This document shows, piece after piece, positions 35,770 to 43,594 of a DNA stretch of 64,000 nt. The stretch spans positions 1 to 64,000 of the forward strand of contig NZ_JACCDE010000025.1 in assembly GCF_013415125.1 (NCBI RefSeq), written 5' to 3'. This DNA is from Vreelandella glaciei. GTDB taxonomy: Bacteria; Pseudomonadota; Gammaproteobacteria; Pseudomonadales; Halomonadaceae. Every line of letters starts with the position of its first letter. Positions within the stretch are counted from its first letter, which is position 1. Both the position numbers and the translations under genes were made by a program. The notes beneath the pieces were generated by a model. The model was not told the DNA's origin. It did not search any database and saw only the letters and a list, made by a program, of their open reading frames with translations.

Positions 35770-36315
35770 ATGAATCAGAATTTTGCGGATGAGCTGGTCA
35801 CGATGATGAAAGAAGACCAGCTGTTATTGCAGCAACTCTTCTATTCCGGAGAACTTCCATCTGAGTCTTATCATCCCCGGATGAAAGCCCTGCATGAGCA
35901 GAATGCTTCTCGCCTGAAAGAGATTATTGGTGCATACGGTTGGCCCAGCATTTCGTTAGTTGGGGTAGAGGGTGCCAAAGCTGCATGGCTGGTCGTTCAG
36001 CATTCTGTTTCAGATCCCGAGTTCATGGCTGGGTGTGTCTCCCTACTAGAAGATGCCGTTGCGAGAGAGGATGTGGCGGGCTGGCAGTTGGCATTCCTGC
36101 AAGATCGAGTGCGTACGCTCTCTGGCAAGCCTCAATACTATGGCACCCAGTTTGATGTTGATGAAAACGGTTGGCCAGCACCTTTTCCTATTGAGGATTC
36201 TGCTACGGTTAATGAACGCCGTGCGCGTCTTGGGCTGAACTCCATCGAGGAGCGCCAGGAGCAAATGACTGAGCAGGAGCGGAAGCGCCGCGCCAATATC
36301 GAACAAACCAGTTAA
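35770..36315 (+). CDS. Cassette 4: DUF6624-like protein
   Basis: A 181-aa soluble protein with the family pattern of DUF6624: the helical start (ADELVTMMKEDQLLLQQL), then NASRLKEIIGAYGWPSISLVG, EGAKAAWLVVQHSV, LQDRVRTLSGKPQYYGTQF and the closing PIEDSATVNERRARLGL. No function is established; such proteins are common in accessory DNA. ATG 35770 is chosen because AAGGAG lies just before it. The stop codon TAA 36313-36315 is within the left core of attC 4. Confidence 0.75.
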   Translation: MNQNFADELVTMMKEDQLLLQQLFYSGELPSESYHPRMKALHEQNASRLKEIIGAYGWPSISLVGVEGAKAAWLVVQHSVSDPEFMAGCVSLLEDAVAREDVAGWQLAFLQDRVRTLSGKPQYYGTQFDVDENGWPAPFPIEDSATVNERRARLGLNSIEERQEQMTEQERKRRANIEQTS

Positions 36316-36382
36316 CCAAACGCGGCACTCGGACGCCCTTGTCTCCGCTGCGTCAAGGTTGCAGGTGCGCTCTGCGTTACAT
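36310..36382 (+). other. attC site 4
   Basis: Left core AGTTAAC (36310-36316), right core GTTACAT (36376-36382), about 73 bases. An inner GACGC/GCGTC stem is visible within it, with looser outer pairing. The cassette it closes begins TTAACTGG at 35752, matching its own left end. Confidence 0.8.
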
Positions 36383-36394
36383 AGAGAGAAGGCA

Positions 36395-36916
36395 TTGAAC
36401 CATAGTGAATACTCGTCTTTTCGAGAAAAGCTCATTGAGCACCTTTTCATTGGCGAACTGCTAAAGCTTTCCTGAAAGGGATTTGGCCGCACGCTAGAGG
36501 TGGCGAGTCCAGAAGTTGATAACGCTGGCTACGATCTAATAGCGGAAGATAATGGGGTCGTGAGGCATATACAGCTTAAAGCTTCATACGTTGGTGGCAA
36601 AACAGCCAGCCAGAAAGTTCATACGAGGCTTTTTGGAAAGCCTTCTGGGTGTGTTATTTGGATTTATTTCAACGAAGATACCTTGGAGCTGGGGCCATTT
36701 CTCTTTTTTGGCTCTCTTCCCGGCGAGAAATTGCCTAGCCTTGACGAGCTTAAGGTTGCAAAACATACCAAGGGTGACCAGGGCGGATTCAAAGCCGAGC
36801 GCCCTAACATAAGGGTTTTGCCAAAGGGTTGGTTCAAAAATATCAGTTCCATTGATGAGGTCTATGAGGCCTTATTTGGGGCACCACTTAACTGCCTGCA
36901 TAATACACGCGTATGA
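36395..36916 (+). pseudogene. Cassette 5: PD-(D/E)xK-like gene with in-frame stop
   Basis: From TTG 36395 the frame reads NHSEYSSFREKLIEHLFIGE, then a TGA at 36473, then continues in the same frame to 36916 with LEVASPEVDNAGYDLIAED and GVVRHIQLKASY. The D-x(n)-Q-x-K (D of GYDLI, Q and K of IQLKAS) is the layout of restriction-endonuclease-fold enzymes. A TGG-to-TGA change at the stop would account for it (LLKLSW expected). A GTG at 36500 after the stop opens a 138-aa frame lacking the N-terminal 36 residues, so a shortened product is conceivable. The last codons run into the hairpin at 36898-36919. Confidence 0.7.
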
Positions 36917-36929
36917 TGCGGCGCTAGGC
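36886..36929 (+). other. Degenerate attC site 5
   Basis: GCATAATAC (36898-36906) pairs with GTATGATGC (36911-36919), one mismatch, with a 4-base loop. Left ACTTAAC and right GCTAGGC are core-like, and GCTAGGC is one base from GTTAGGC, the complement of GCCTAAC at the far end of the next cassette. The left core does not match the start of cassette 5, so the site has decayed or been rebuilt. Confidence 0.5.
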
Positions 36930-36966
36930 GGAAGCTCAATATCCAATCCCGCGCGTACTTTAGGCG

Positions 36967-37266
36967 CTATGCACCAAAGGCGGCGTTCACATCCATGCTC
37001 TTGTGTAATATGCGAATTATTCTTATTTTATGGCTTCCGGTTTGTTGGTAAAAAATAACATGGCTGCCCTGCGGAAACTTGCGGTAATGCTGGCGAATTT
37101 CGTCACACGATTTTCCGATATCAGGGGTTTCTGCCAGTAACCAGAATGAGTCATCAAACTGGTTTAAGTAGACGTCCCGCTGCTCCTTACCCCAACGGCG
37201 CTGAGTAAACAAAGCAATGTCTCTTAAATCCATTTTGGCAGCTAGCGAAAGTGTGAATAGCGTCAT
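36967..37266 (-). CDS. parE: Cassette 6: ParE/RelE-family toxin
   Basis: A 99-aa type II toxin of the RelE/ParE superfamily, with LAAKMDLRDIALFTQRRWGKEQ, the F-W-L-L-A helix, and the closing HVIFYQQTGSHKIRIIRILHKSMD strand pattern. ParE members poison DNA gyrase, RelE members cleave mRNA; the sequence favours ParE because the ParD antitoxin is adjacent. It follows the antitoxin gene with an ATGA overlap. The gene runs against the direction of the cassettes. Confidence 0.88.
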   Translation of the reverse strand: MTLFTLSLAAKMDLRDIALFTQRRWGKEQRDVYLNQFDDSFWLLAETPDIGKSCDEIRQHYRKFPQGSHVIFYQQTGSHKIRIIRILHKSMDVNAAFGA

Positions 37267-37508
37267 TAGTTACTTTTTTCACTATCAAGCTCATTGATAA
37301 AGCTGCTGAGGTCATAGTCAGCGTCACCGCTTTGCTCACCCTCGATAAGCAGTTGCCTGAGTGTATGTAGTTTGGTTTCCTGGTTTTCGAGTAGACGTAG
37401 GGCTGAACGAATGACTTCGCTCGTAGAACCGTATCGACCACTTTGTACTTGAGTGGTAACAAAATTTTCAAAGTGGTCACCAAGTGTGATGCTTGTATTT
37501 TTAGCCAT
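37266..37508 (-). CDS. parD: Cassette 6: ParD-family antitoxin
   Basis: An 80-aa antitoxin: the N-terminal ribbon-helix-helix (NTSITLGDHFENFVTTQVQSGRYGSTSEVIRSALRLLEN) binds the operator and the acidic C-terminal tail (GDADYDLSSFINELDSE) wraps the toxin. It is first in its two-gene operon, running opposite to the other cassettes and presumably transcribed from its own promoter upstream, next to an ATACCA/TGGTAT repeat. Confidence 0.9.
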   Translation of the reverse strand: MAKNTSITLGDHFENFVTTQVQSGRYGSTSEVIRSALRLLENQETKLHTLRQLLIEGEQSGDADYDLSSFINELDSEKSN

Positions 37509-37525
37509 GTCCTAGGTCTCCAGTG

Positions 37526-37552
37526 ATACCAGAATATACCTGATTATGGTAT
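37526..37552 (-). promoter_or_regulatory. Probable ParD operator
   Basis: ATACCA and TGGTAT, 15 bases apart, with TATATT between them on the minus strand fitting a -10 box. It lies 18 bases before parD, where ParD-type antitoxins bind. Confidence 0.5.
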
Positions 37553-37574
37553 AGGGTTGGGCTGTCGGCAAGGT

Positions 37575-37663
37575 GCCTAACAAGGCGCTGCTAGCGTCTT
37601 TCTAAACCTATTCATGCGCGAGGGAACTTAGTTCAAGAGAGTGACGGGCGCGACGCGATTAGC
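37575..37663 (+). other. attC site 6, right arm decayed
   Basis: The left core GCCTAAC (37575-37581) fits the attC consensus exactly and is followed by AAGGCGCTGC as in many attC sites. The right end is ambiguous: the best match, GATTAGC at 37657-37663, has an extra base compared with GTTRRRY, and arm pairing is weak. It marks the right end of the array, immediately before the putA terminators. Confidence 0.55.
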
Positions 37664-37671
37664 AAAATAAA

Positions 37672-37725
37672 AGGCAGCCAGAGAACCCGGCTGCCTAATA
37701 AAAAAGCCGCTAACGAGTAGCGGCT
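37672..37725 (-). terminator. Two tandem terminators of putA
   Basis: On the minus strand, the stem TAGCGGCT-TAGCCGCT type (37705-37725) is followed by TTTTTTATT, and AGGCAGCC/GGCTGCCT (37672-37696) by TTTTATTTT. Both are good Rho-independent terminators for putA, about 100-150 bases after its stop codon. Confidence 0.8.
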
Positions 37726-37829
37726 AAATAATGATCGCTGAGACATTGATCAGCGTTTGCTTAGCCCAGGAGGAGGGCGAGAGGCATTAATCCGCCCGCT
37801 CACCTCCTAAGCCAACACTTAGCGCCGAT

Positions 37830-40800
37830 CTACTCGGCGGTTGCCAGCAGGCTGGCGTTGCCGCCCGCTGCGGTGGTGTCGATGCACAGATGGCGTTCCA
37901 CCACGTAACGATCCGGCGAGATGGTCTGGGTCTCGAGCGGTATTATCGCGCCGTCGCGCTTGGCCAGCGCAATGCGCAGTTCACGTGTCCAGTCGCTGTC
38001 ACCCGCGGCGGCAACCGCTGCAATGCCTTTGACCTCGCTCAACGACTCGGCTGAAACGCTGCCATCAAGGCCGGCTATCGGCGCACCGGCATCGAGCAGC
38101 GGTTTCACAGCCTGCTCGGCACCTGGGGCGGCTACGACGGCCCCGCAGCCTGCGCCGAGGGCTTGCGCAGCCTGGGCAATGGCGATATCCAGGGTTGGCC
38201 CAAGGCACAGCACCACGCCCTTGGGATACATTGCCAGGCGGTTGCTTTCGCCCGTTGGCCCTGGCAGCGTCTGCGACGTCATATCCAAGGCTGCTGTTTC
38301 GGCGAGCGCCTTGCGGATCACGCCGTTTTTGCCTGAGAGTGCCTTGCGCAGTACCTCGATGCGATTGGGTCGTACCGCCCAGTTACGGGCGTCCAGCCCA
38401 TCAAGGGCCGACTGGAGATCGCTAAGTGGTACGGCTTTGCCTTCTGGCGCTTCAACGTGCTCAGCCTCCGCGGTGCGGCGGAAACGCGTTACGTAGAGTG
38501 GGCCACCGGCCTTGGGCCCGGTGCCCGAGAGGCCTTCACCACCGAACGGCTGAGAGCCAACGATGGCGCCGATCTGGTTACGGTTAACGTAGACGTTGCC
38601 AACATGGATGCGCTCGACGATCTGCTGCACGCGGTCGTCGATGCGGGTATGCAGGCCGAAGGTCAGCCCGTACCCCTTACCATTGATGTCGTCGACGACC
38701 TTGTCGATATCCCGCGCTTTGAAGGTGGCCACGTGCAGAACCGGGCCGAAGATTTCACGTTCGAGATCTTCAATGCCCCCAACTTCGATCACCGCCGGGG
38801 TAACGAAGGTGCCTGTGTCCGGCGCCGCCAATTTCTTCAGTACCTTGCCGTTCTTCTCGTGTGCCGCCACGTAGTCGTTGATCTCGGTCTGGGCATCGGT
38901 ATCAATCACCGGCGATACGTCGGTATCGGTGTTCCAGGGGTCGCCAATGGTGAGCGCGTCCATGGCGCCGTAAAGCATGTTGAGCAACCGGTCTCGCGCC
39001 TCTTCCTGGACATACAGCATGCGCAGCGCGGAACAGCGCTGACCGGCCGACTGGAAGGAGGAAATCAGAATATCGCGCACTGCCTGCTCGGTCAGTGCCG
39101 TAGAGTCCACGATCATGGAGTTGAGACCACCGGTCTCGGCGATCAGCACGGCATCAGGCCCGGCGTTCTCGGCCAGCGTTTTGTGGATGATCTGGGCCAC
39201 CGGAGTTGAACCGGTGAAACAGACACCGGCGATGCGTGGGTCGCTGGTCAGCGGGCCGCCTACCGTTGGGCCGTCGCCAGGCAATAGCTGTAGGGCCGCT
39301 TCCGGCAAACCGGCTTCGCGCATGAGTTCGACGGCGCGGGCGGCGATCAGAGGTGTCTGCTCAGCGGGCTTGGCGAGTACCGCATTGCCAGCAACCAAGG
39401 CGGCAGCGATCTGGCCGGTGGTGATGGCCAGGGGGAAGTTCCACGGGCTGATGCAGACGAAGATGCCGCGGGCGCTGCCGGGCTCTTCCGCTTCCAACCG
39501 CTCGCCTTCGTTGGCGTAGTAGCGCAGGAAATCCACCGCTTCGCGAACTTCGGCAATACCATCGAACATCATCTTGCCCGCTTCGCGGGTGGTGATCACG
39601 GTCAGCTCGGCGATGTGTTCCTCGTAGAGGTCGGCGGTGCGGCGGAGTACCGCGGCGCGTTCGGCTGCCGGGCGCGCCGACCACTCTTTGAAGCCTTGCT
39701 CGGCGGCGTCGAGGGCAGTGGCGACCTCTTCCGGGGTGGCCTCATGCACCTTGCCGATCACCCGTGAGCCGTCGGCGGGGGAGATGGCATCGCGCGCTGG
39801 GCCCTGGGGAGTGGGGCTGCCCACCAGCATGGGGCCTGCGGTCCAGGTGGCGTCGGCAAATGCTTCGCGGGCATTGAGCAGCGGCAAAATCGAAGCGGGT
39901 TCGTTGATGCGGTAGCCCTTGGAGTTCTTGCGCTCAGGCTCAAACAGCTCGCCGGGCTGGCGGATCAGCGGGCTTGAGACGTCGTTGCCGAGTTGCTTAA
40001 ACGCTTCAATGGGATCCTTTGAAACGTCGCTTGGTGGAATCGAGCTATCCACTACCTGGTTGACGAACGAGGAGTTGGCCCCGTTCTCCAGCAGGCGGCG
40101 TACCAGATAGGCCAGCAGGTCACGATGCGCGCCGACCGGGGCGTAAATGCGGCAGTGGGTGCCTTCCGACTCTTTAACGATGTGGTGCAGCGATTCGCCC
40201 ATACCGTGCAGGCGCTGGAACTCGTAACTGTCCTTGTCGCTGCCCGCCATTTCTACAACGGCGGCGCAGGTGTGGGCGTTGTGGGTCGCGAACTGCGGGT
40301 AGATGCGGTCGCGCCGGTCGAGCAGCATCTGCGCGCAGGCCATGTAGCTGACATCGGTGTTGACCTTGCGAGTGAAGACCGGGAAGGTCTTGACCCCCAT
40401 TTCCTGGGAGAGCTTGATCTCAGTATCCCAGTAGGCGCCCTTAACCAGCCGCACCATAATCTTGCGATTAAACCGCTCGGCCAGCTCGTAGAGTGTCTCT
40501 ATCATCGGCGCGGCGCGGCGCCCGTAGGCTTGCACGACGACCCCAAAGCCATCCCATCCGTCCAGGCTGGGGTCGGCCATTAGAGCCTCAATCACGTCGA
40601 GGGAGAGATCCAACCGATCCTGCTCTTCGGCATCGATATTGAAACCGATATTGGCCTTGGCTGCCTGCTGCACTAGTTCCTTGGCGCGCGGTACCAGTTC
40701 TGCCATCACCGTGTCGCGGTGGGTGTATTCATAGCGCGGGTGCAGCGCCGAGAGCTTTACTGAGATGCCGGGGCTTCCGCGCACGTCGCCCTTGGCCTGC

Positions 40801-41486
40801 TCGGCAATCGCGGTGATCGCCTCTGAATAAGCTTGGTGATAGCGGACTGCATCTTCGTCGGTGCGTGCCGCTTCACCCAGCATATCGTAGGAGTAGGTAT
40901 AACCCTGTTTCTCAAGTTCGCGGGCATTCTTCATGCCTTCTTCGATGGTCTGTCCAAGCACGAACTGGCGGCCGAGAATCTTCATCGACTGGCCAACCGC
41001 CTTGCGTACCACCGGCTCGCCCATGCGGCGAACCAGGCCGCGCAGCGCCCGCGTGGGGCCCTTGGGGTCTTCTTCCAGCACCTTACCGGTCAGCAGCAGC
41101 GCCCAGGTCGAGGCATTGACCATTGAAGACGAAGACTTGCCCAGGTGGGCGCCCCAGTCGGAGGGCTCAATCTTGTCGTGGATCAGGTCGTCGATGGTTT
41201 CCGCATCGGGCACGCGGAGCAGCGCTTCTGCCAGACACATCAAGCCAACGCCTTCGGTGGTCGAGAGCCCGTACTCGGCTAGGAATGCCTCCATCATTGA
41301 AGGCGATCTTTCCTTACGCACACGCGCTACGTAGTTGGCGCCAACGGCGGCGACCTTCTTGCGGTCATCCTCCGACAGCTTGATACGCTCGACCAGCCCG
41401 TGCAGCACATCTGCCTCGTTGGCGTCGTAGTTGGTGCGAATGCGTGAGCGTAGATCACTCACGTCGCTATGCAGATGGTCGTTCAT
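37830..41486 (-). CDS. putA: Bifunctional proline dehydrogenase/P5C dehydrogenase PutA
   Basis: PutA oxidises proline to glutamate in two steps: FAD-dependent proline dehydrogenase, then NAD-dependent L-glutamate gamma-semialdehyde dehydrogenase. In the 1218-aa protein, the proline dehydrogenase barrel occupies about residues 180-480 (MVRLVKGAYWDTEIK, AYGRRAAPMIETL), the aldehyde dehydrogenase about 560-1030 (catalytic-Cys region FQSAGQRCSALRMLY, FTGSTPVAQII, ETGGLN), and a C-terminal domain follows ending TTAAGGNASLLATAE. The N-terminal ribbon-helix-helix DNA-binding domain of trifunctional PutA is absent, so regulation must come from another protein, probably the AraC-type gene at 43595. 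ATG 41486 has AGGAGA upstream. The upstream gene is putP. Confidence 0.95.
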   Translation of the reverse strand: MNDHLHSDVSDLRSRIRTNYDANEADVLHGLVERIKLSEDDRKKVAAVGANYVARVRKERSPSMMEAFLAEYGLSTTEGVGLMCLAEALLRVPDAETIDDLIHDKIEPSDWGAHLGKSSSSMVNASTWALLLTGKVLEEDPKGPTRALRGLVRRMGEPVVRKAVGQSMKILGRQFVLGQTIEEGMKNARELEKQGYTYSYDMLGEAARTDEDAVRYHQAYSEAITAIAEQAKGDVRGSPGISVKLSALHPRYEYTHRDTVMAELVPRAKELVQQAAKANIGFNIDAEEQDRLDLSLDVIEALMADPSLDGWDGFGVVVQAYGRRAAPMIETLYELAERFNRKIMVRLVKGAYWDTEIKLSQEMGVKTFPVFTRKVNTDVSYMACAQMLLDRRDRIYPQFATHNAHTCAAVVEMAGSDKDSYEFQRLHGMGESLHHIVKESEGTHCRIYAPVGAHRDLLAYLVRRLLENGANSSFVNQVVDSSIPPSDVSKDPIEAFKQLGNDVSSPLIRQPGELFEPERKNSKGYRINEPASILPLLNAREAFADATWTAGPMLVGSPTPQGPARDAISPADGSRVIGKVHEATPEEVATALDAAEQGFKEWSARPAAERAAVLRRTADLYEEHIAELTVITTREAGKMMFDGIAEVREAVDFLRYYANEGERLEAEEPGSARGIFVCISPWNFPLAITTGQIAAALVAGNAVLAKPAEQTPLIAARAVELMREAGLPEAALQLLPGDGPTVGGPLTSDPRIAGVCFTGSTPVAQIIHKTLAENAGPDAVLIAETGGLNSMIVDSTALTEQAVRDILISSFQSAGQRCSALRMLYVQEEARDRLLNMLYGAMDALTIGDPWNTDTDVSPVIDTDAQTEINDYVAAHEKNGKVLKKLAAPDTGTFVTPAVIEVGGIEDLEREIFGPVLHVATFKARDIDKVVDDINGKGYGLTFGLHTRIDDRVQQIVERIHVGNVYVNRNQIGAIVGSQPFGGEGLSGTGPKAGGPLYVTRFRRTAEAEHVEAPEGKAVPLSDLQSALDGLDARNWAVRPNRIEVLRKALSGKNGVIRKALAETAALDMTSQTLPGPTGESNRLAMYPKGVVLCLGPTLDIAIAQAAQALGAGCGAVVAAPGAEQAVKPLLDAGAPIAGLDGSVSAESLSEVKGIAAVAAAGDSDWTRELRIALAKRDGAIIPLETQTISPDRYVVERHLCIDTTAAGGNASLLATAE

Positions 41487-41580
41487 ACAGGGTCTCTCCT
41501 TGCTAGCCGACACTTAGGCATTCCCGCGTCGGTTAGGGTGTAGTCATACTTTTTGCAGTTAACACAAAATAACTAACCTA

Positions 41581-41606
41581 AAGAGGGCTCCCGCGGGAGC
41601 CCTCTT
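41581..41606 (-). terminator. Perfect palindromic terminator between putP and putA
   Basis: AAGAGGGCTCCC and GGGAGCCCTCTT form an inverted repeat of 12-13 bp with no loop to speak of, followed on the minus strand by TTTAGG. It lies 25 bases after the putP stop and would partly separate putP from putA. Confidence 0.65.
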
Positions 41607-41630
41607 GATACGCTCAATGTGGTTGAGCGC

Positions 41631-43124
41631 TTACTTGCGTTCGATATGCTGATATTCACCGGCATCGTCAGTCGCATTGCTGACTACGATGATGGCGATA
41701 AAGGACGCGATGAAGCCAGGAATAATCTCGTACACGCCAGGGCCACCCAGGAATTCACCGTTCCAGCCCAGTGAGATCCAGATCATGACGGTGAGAGCAC
41801 CCACGACCATGCCTGCGATGGCGCCATTGCCATTGGTGCGTGACCACATCAACGACAAGATAATCAGCGGACCAAACGCGGCGCCGAAGCCTGCCCAAGC
41901 GTTACTGACCAGCCCCAGAACCTGGGAGTTTTCGTCAGAGGCAATAATCGCTGCCACAATGCCCACAAGTACTACACAGACGCGGCCTACGGCGACACAC
42001 TGCGCTTCAGTTGCATTCTTGTGCAGGAACAGGCGATAGAAGTCTTCGGTCAGTGACGAAGACGCCACCAGAAGCTGGCTTGAAACGGTGCTCATAACCG
42101 CTGCGAGCAGCGCCGCATAGAGGAAGCCGGTAATCAACGGATGGAACAGTAGGTCTGCCAGGATGATAAAGATCGTTTCCGGATCTTGGACATCAATACC
42201 GTTGCGGATCGCATAGGCCCGGCCGAAGATGCCCAAAGAAACGGCACCAATCAGCGAGATAAGCATCCAGCCCATGCCAATGTTGCGGGCAATGGGCACA
42301 TCCTTGAGTGTACGGATCGCCATGAAGCGCACAATGATGTGCGGCTGGCCGAAATAACCCAGGCCCCAGGTCACAGCCGACAGCCACCCGATGAAGGTCA
42401 GCCCCGACGTCCAGGAAAGCAGGGTGGGATCGACTTCATTCAGGGTCTGCGTGGCCTGCGATAAACCGCCGCCACCTTCGCCAAACAGCACCACCGCTGG
42501 CATGATCACCAGTGCCAGCATCATGATGCAGCCTTGCACGAAGTCCGTCATGCTCACGGCCAGGAAGCCGCCGACAACCGTATAAATAAGCACCACGCCC
42601 AGAGTGATCATGACACCCATGGCGTAGTTGCTCATGTCGCCGAAGTTGTAAATGCCAGTAAACGCGCTTTCAAACAGCTTGCCCCCTGCCACCAGGCCTG
42701 AGGCGGTATAGACTGCGAAAAAGATCACGATAACGATGGCAGACACTGTGCGCAGTGACATGGAACGGGTGGGGAAGCGGTTTGCCAGAAAAGCAGGGAT
42801 GGTGATCGCGTTGCCGTAGTGAACGGTCTGTTCACGAAGACGAGGGGCGACCAGAATCCAGTTGAATAACGCCCCCACGAGCAAACCAATGCCAATCCAG
42901 GCGGAACCCAAGCCAGATACGAACATTGCCCCAGGCAAGCCCAGCAGCAACCAGCCGCTCATATCCGACGCACCGGCCGACAGGGCCGCTACTTTTGGGC
43001 TGAGGGTACGACCACCCAGCATGTAATCTTCGGAGGAAGAGGTGGATTTGCGCATCGCATAAATACCGATGGCGACCATGAGCGCAAAATACGCTATGAG
43101 ACTGATCCAAACACCAATAGCCAT
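41631..43124 (-). CDS. putP: Sodium/proline symporter PutP
   Basis: PutP imports proline with Na+ (SSS family, LeuT-like fold with 13 transmembrane segments). The 497-aa protein opens with ISLIAYFALMVAIGIYAMRKS, then EDYMLGGRTLSPKVAALSAGASDMSGWLLLGLPG, the family signature with substrate- and sodium-binding residues. Downstream, VMSTVSSQLLVASSSLTEDFY carries the second Na+ site. It is followed by putA and is the uptake step of the proline-catabolism locus; in halophiles it also serves osmoprotection. Confidence 0.93.
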   Translation of the reverse strand: MAIGVWISLIAYFALMVAIGIYAMRKSTSSSEDYMLGGRTLSPKVAALSAGASDMSGWLLLGLPGAMFVSGLGSAWIGIGLLVGALFNWILVAPRLREQTVHYGNAITIPAFLANRFPTRSMSLRTVSAIVIVIFFAVYTASGLVAGGKLFESAFTGIYNFGDMSNYAMGVMITLGVVLIYTVVGGFLAVSMTDFVQGCIMMLALVIMPAVVLFGEGGGGLSQATQTLNEVDPTLLSWTSGLTFIGWLSAVTWGLGYFGQPHIIVRFMAIRTLKDVPIARNIGMGWMLISLIGAVSLGIFGRAYAIRNGIDVQDPETIFIILADLLFHPLITGFLYAALLAAVMSTVSSQLLVASSSLTEDFYRLFLHKNATEAQCVAVGRVCVVLVGIVAAIIASDENSQVLGLVSNAWAGFGAAFGPLIILSLMWSRTNGNGAIAGMVVGALTVMIWISLGWNGEFLGGPGVYEIIPGFIASFIAIIVVSNATDDAGEYQHIERK

Positions 43125-43372
43125 GTAATTTCTCCGGTTCGTCAGGACGGAATTAGCTCCGACCGGTTAGCGCCGTTACCGTGTAGAATCCGGTAGTGGC
43201 CCGCATTATTTTTTTAACTTCGTTTGCTATTACGTTACGAGGCCTAACGAGCGCCTACTAGAGATAGTGTCAGAAAAGTTGATGGCACGTTTATCAGCAA
43301 TGATCCCACTATTATTTTCGACCATGTGGTAGTTCCCTGTTCAGGAGTTTTGGTTTGTCGTTGATGAGCTAC

Positions 43373-43468
43373 TCACTCATCGCCTAGCGCCAACAGCGAC
43401 GCGTTCCCGCCTAACGCAGCGGTGTTATTAGTAATCGTTTTTTCAGTCATAAAGCGTTGCAGATAAAG
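43373..43468 (-). pseudogene. Remnant of the 3' end of a second putA
   Basis: Minus-strand frame ending in NTAALGGNASLLALGDE followed by TGA closely resembles the terminal TTAAGGNASLLATAE of PutA; the preceding LYLQRFMTEKTIT matches the usual LERFVxERTVT of PutA proteins. Only about 31 codons are similar; upstream the homology stops. It differs in sequence from the PutA of this locus, so it is a relic of a divergent copy, lost or replaced. Confidence 0.7.
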
Positions 43469-43594
43469 AACAAATGAGTAACAAGGCGTTTCGCCCAAAC
43501 CAATAACTGAATGTAGAGTGCCGCCACCTCGAGTGTATGTTGGTTCCGCGGCAAAACGTGTCAATTTCGCGGCAAGAGCAGCAATTATACGACT

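Larger units (their letters stand above)
34134..37663 (+). mobile_element. Integron gene-cassette array without integrase (CALIN)
   Basis: Six cassettes, each a gene (or pair) followed by an attC site, lie head-to-tail. For each of the first four, the first bases (after the G of GTT) equal the reverse complement of the start of the attC at the other end of that cassette: TTAGTCA with TGACTAAC; TTATACGG with CCGTATAAC; TTAGCAG with CTGCTAAC; TTAACTGG with CCAGTTAAC. This is what cassette circles leave behind. No integrase gene is in the window. Codon and base use differ from the flanking genes (more AT-rich). Cassettes are mobile only with an integrase supplied in trans. Confidence 0.85.

Noticed and set aside
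38457..39209. 250-codon plus-strand frame opposite putA
   Set aside because: It lies antisense to a strongly conserved part of PutA. Long frames opposite GC-rich genes are common; no motif or ribosome-binding site supports it. The same holds for frames opposite sufB, sufD, sufS and pgi.
41581..41606. Insertion-sequence end
   Set aside because: The perfect palindrome is better explained as a terminator; there is no partner repeat or transposase.
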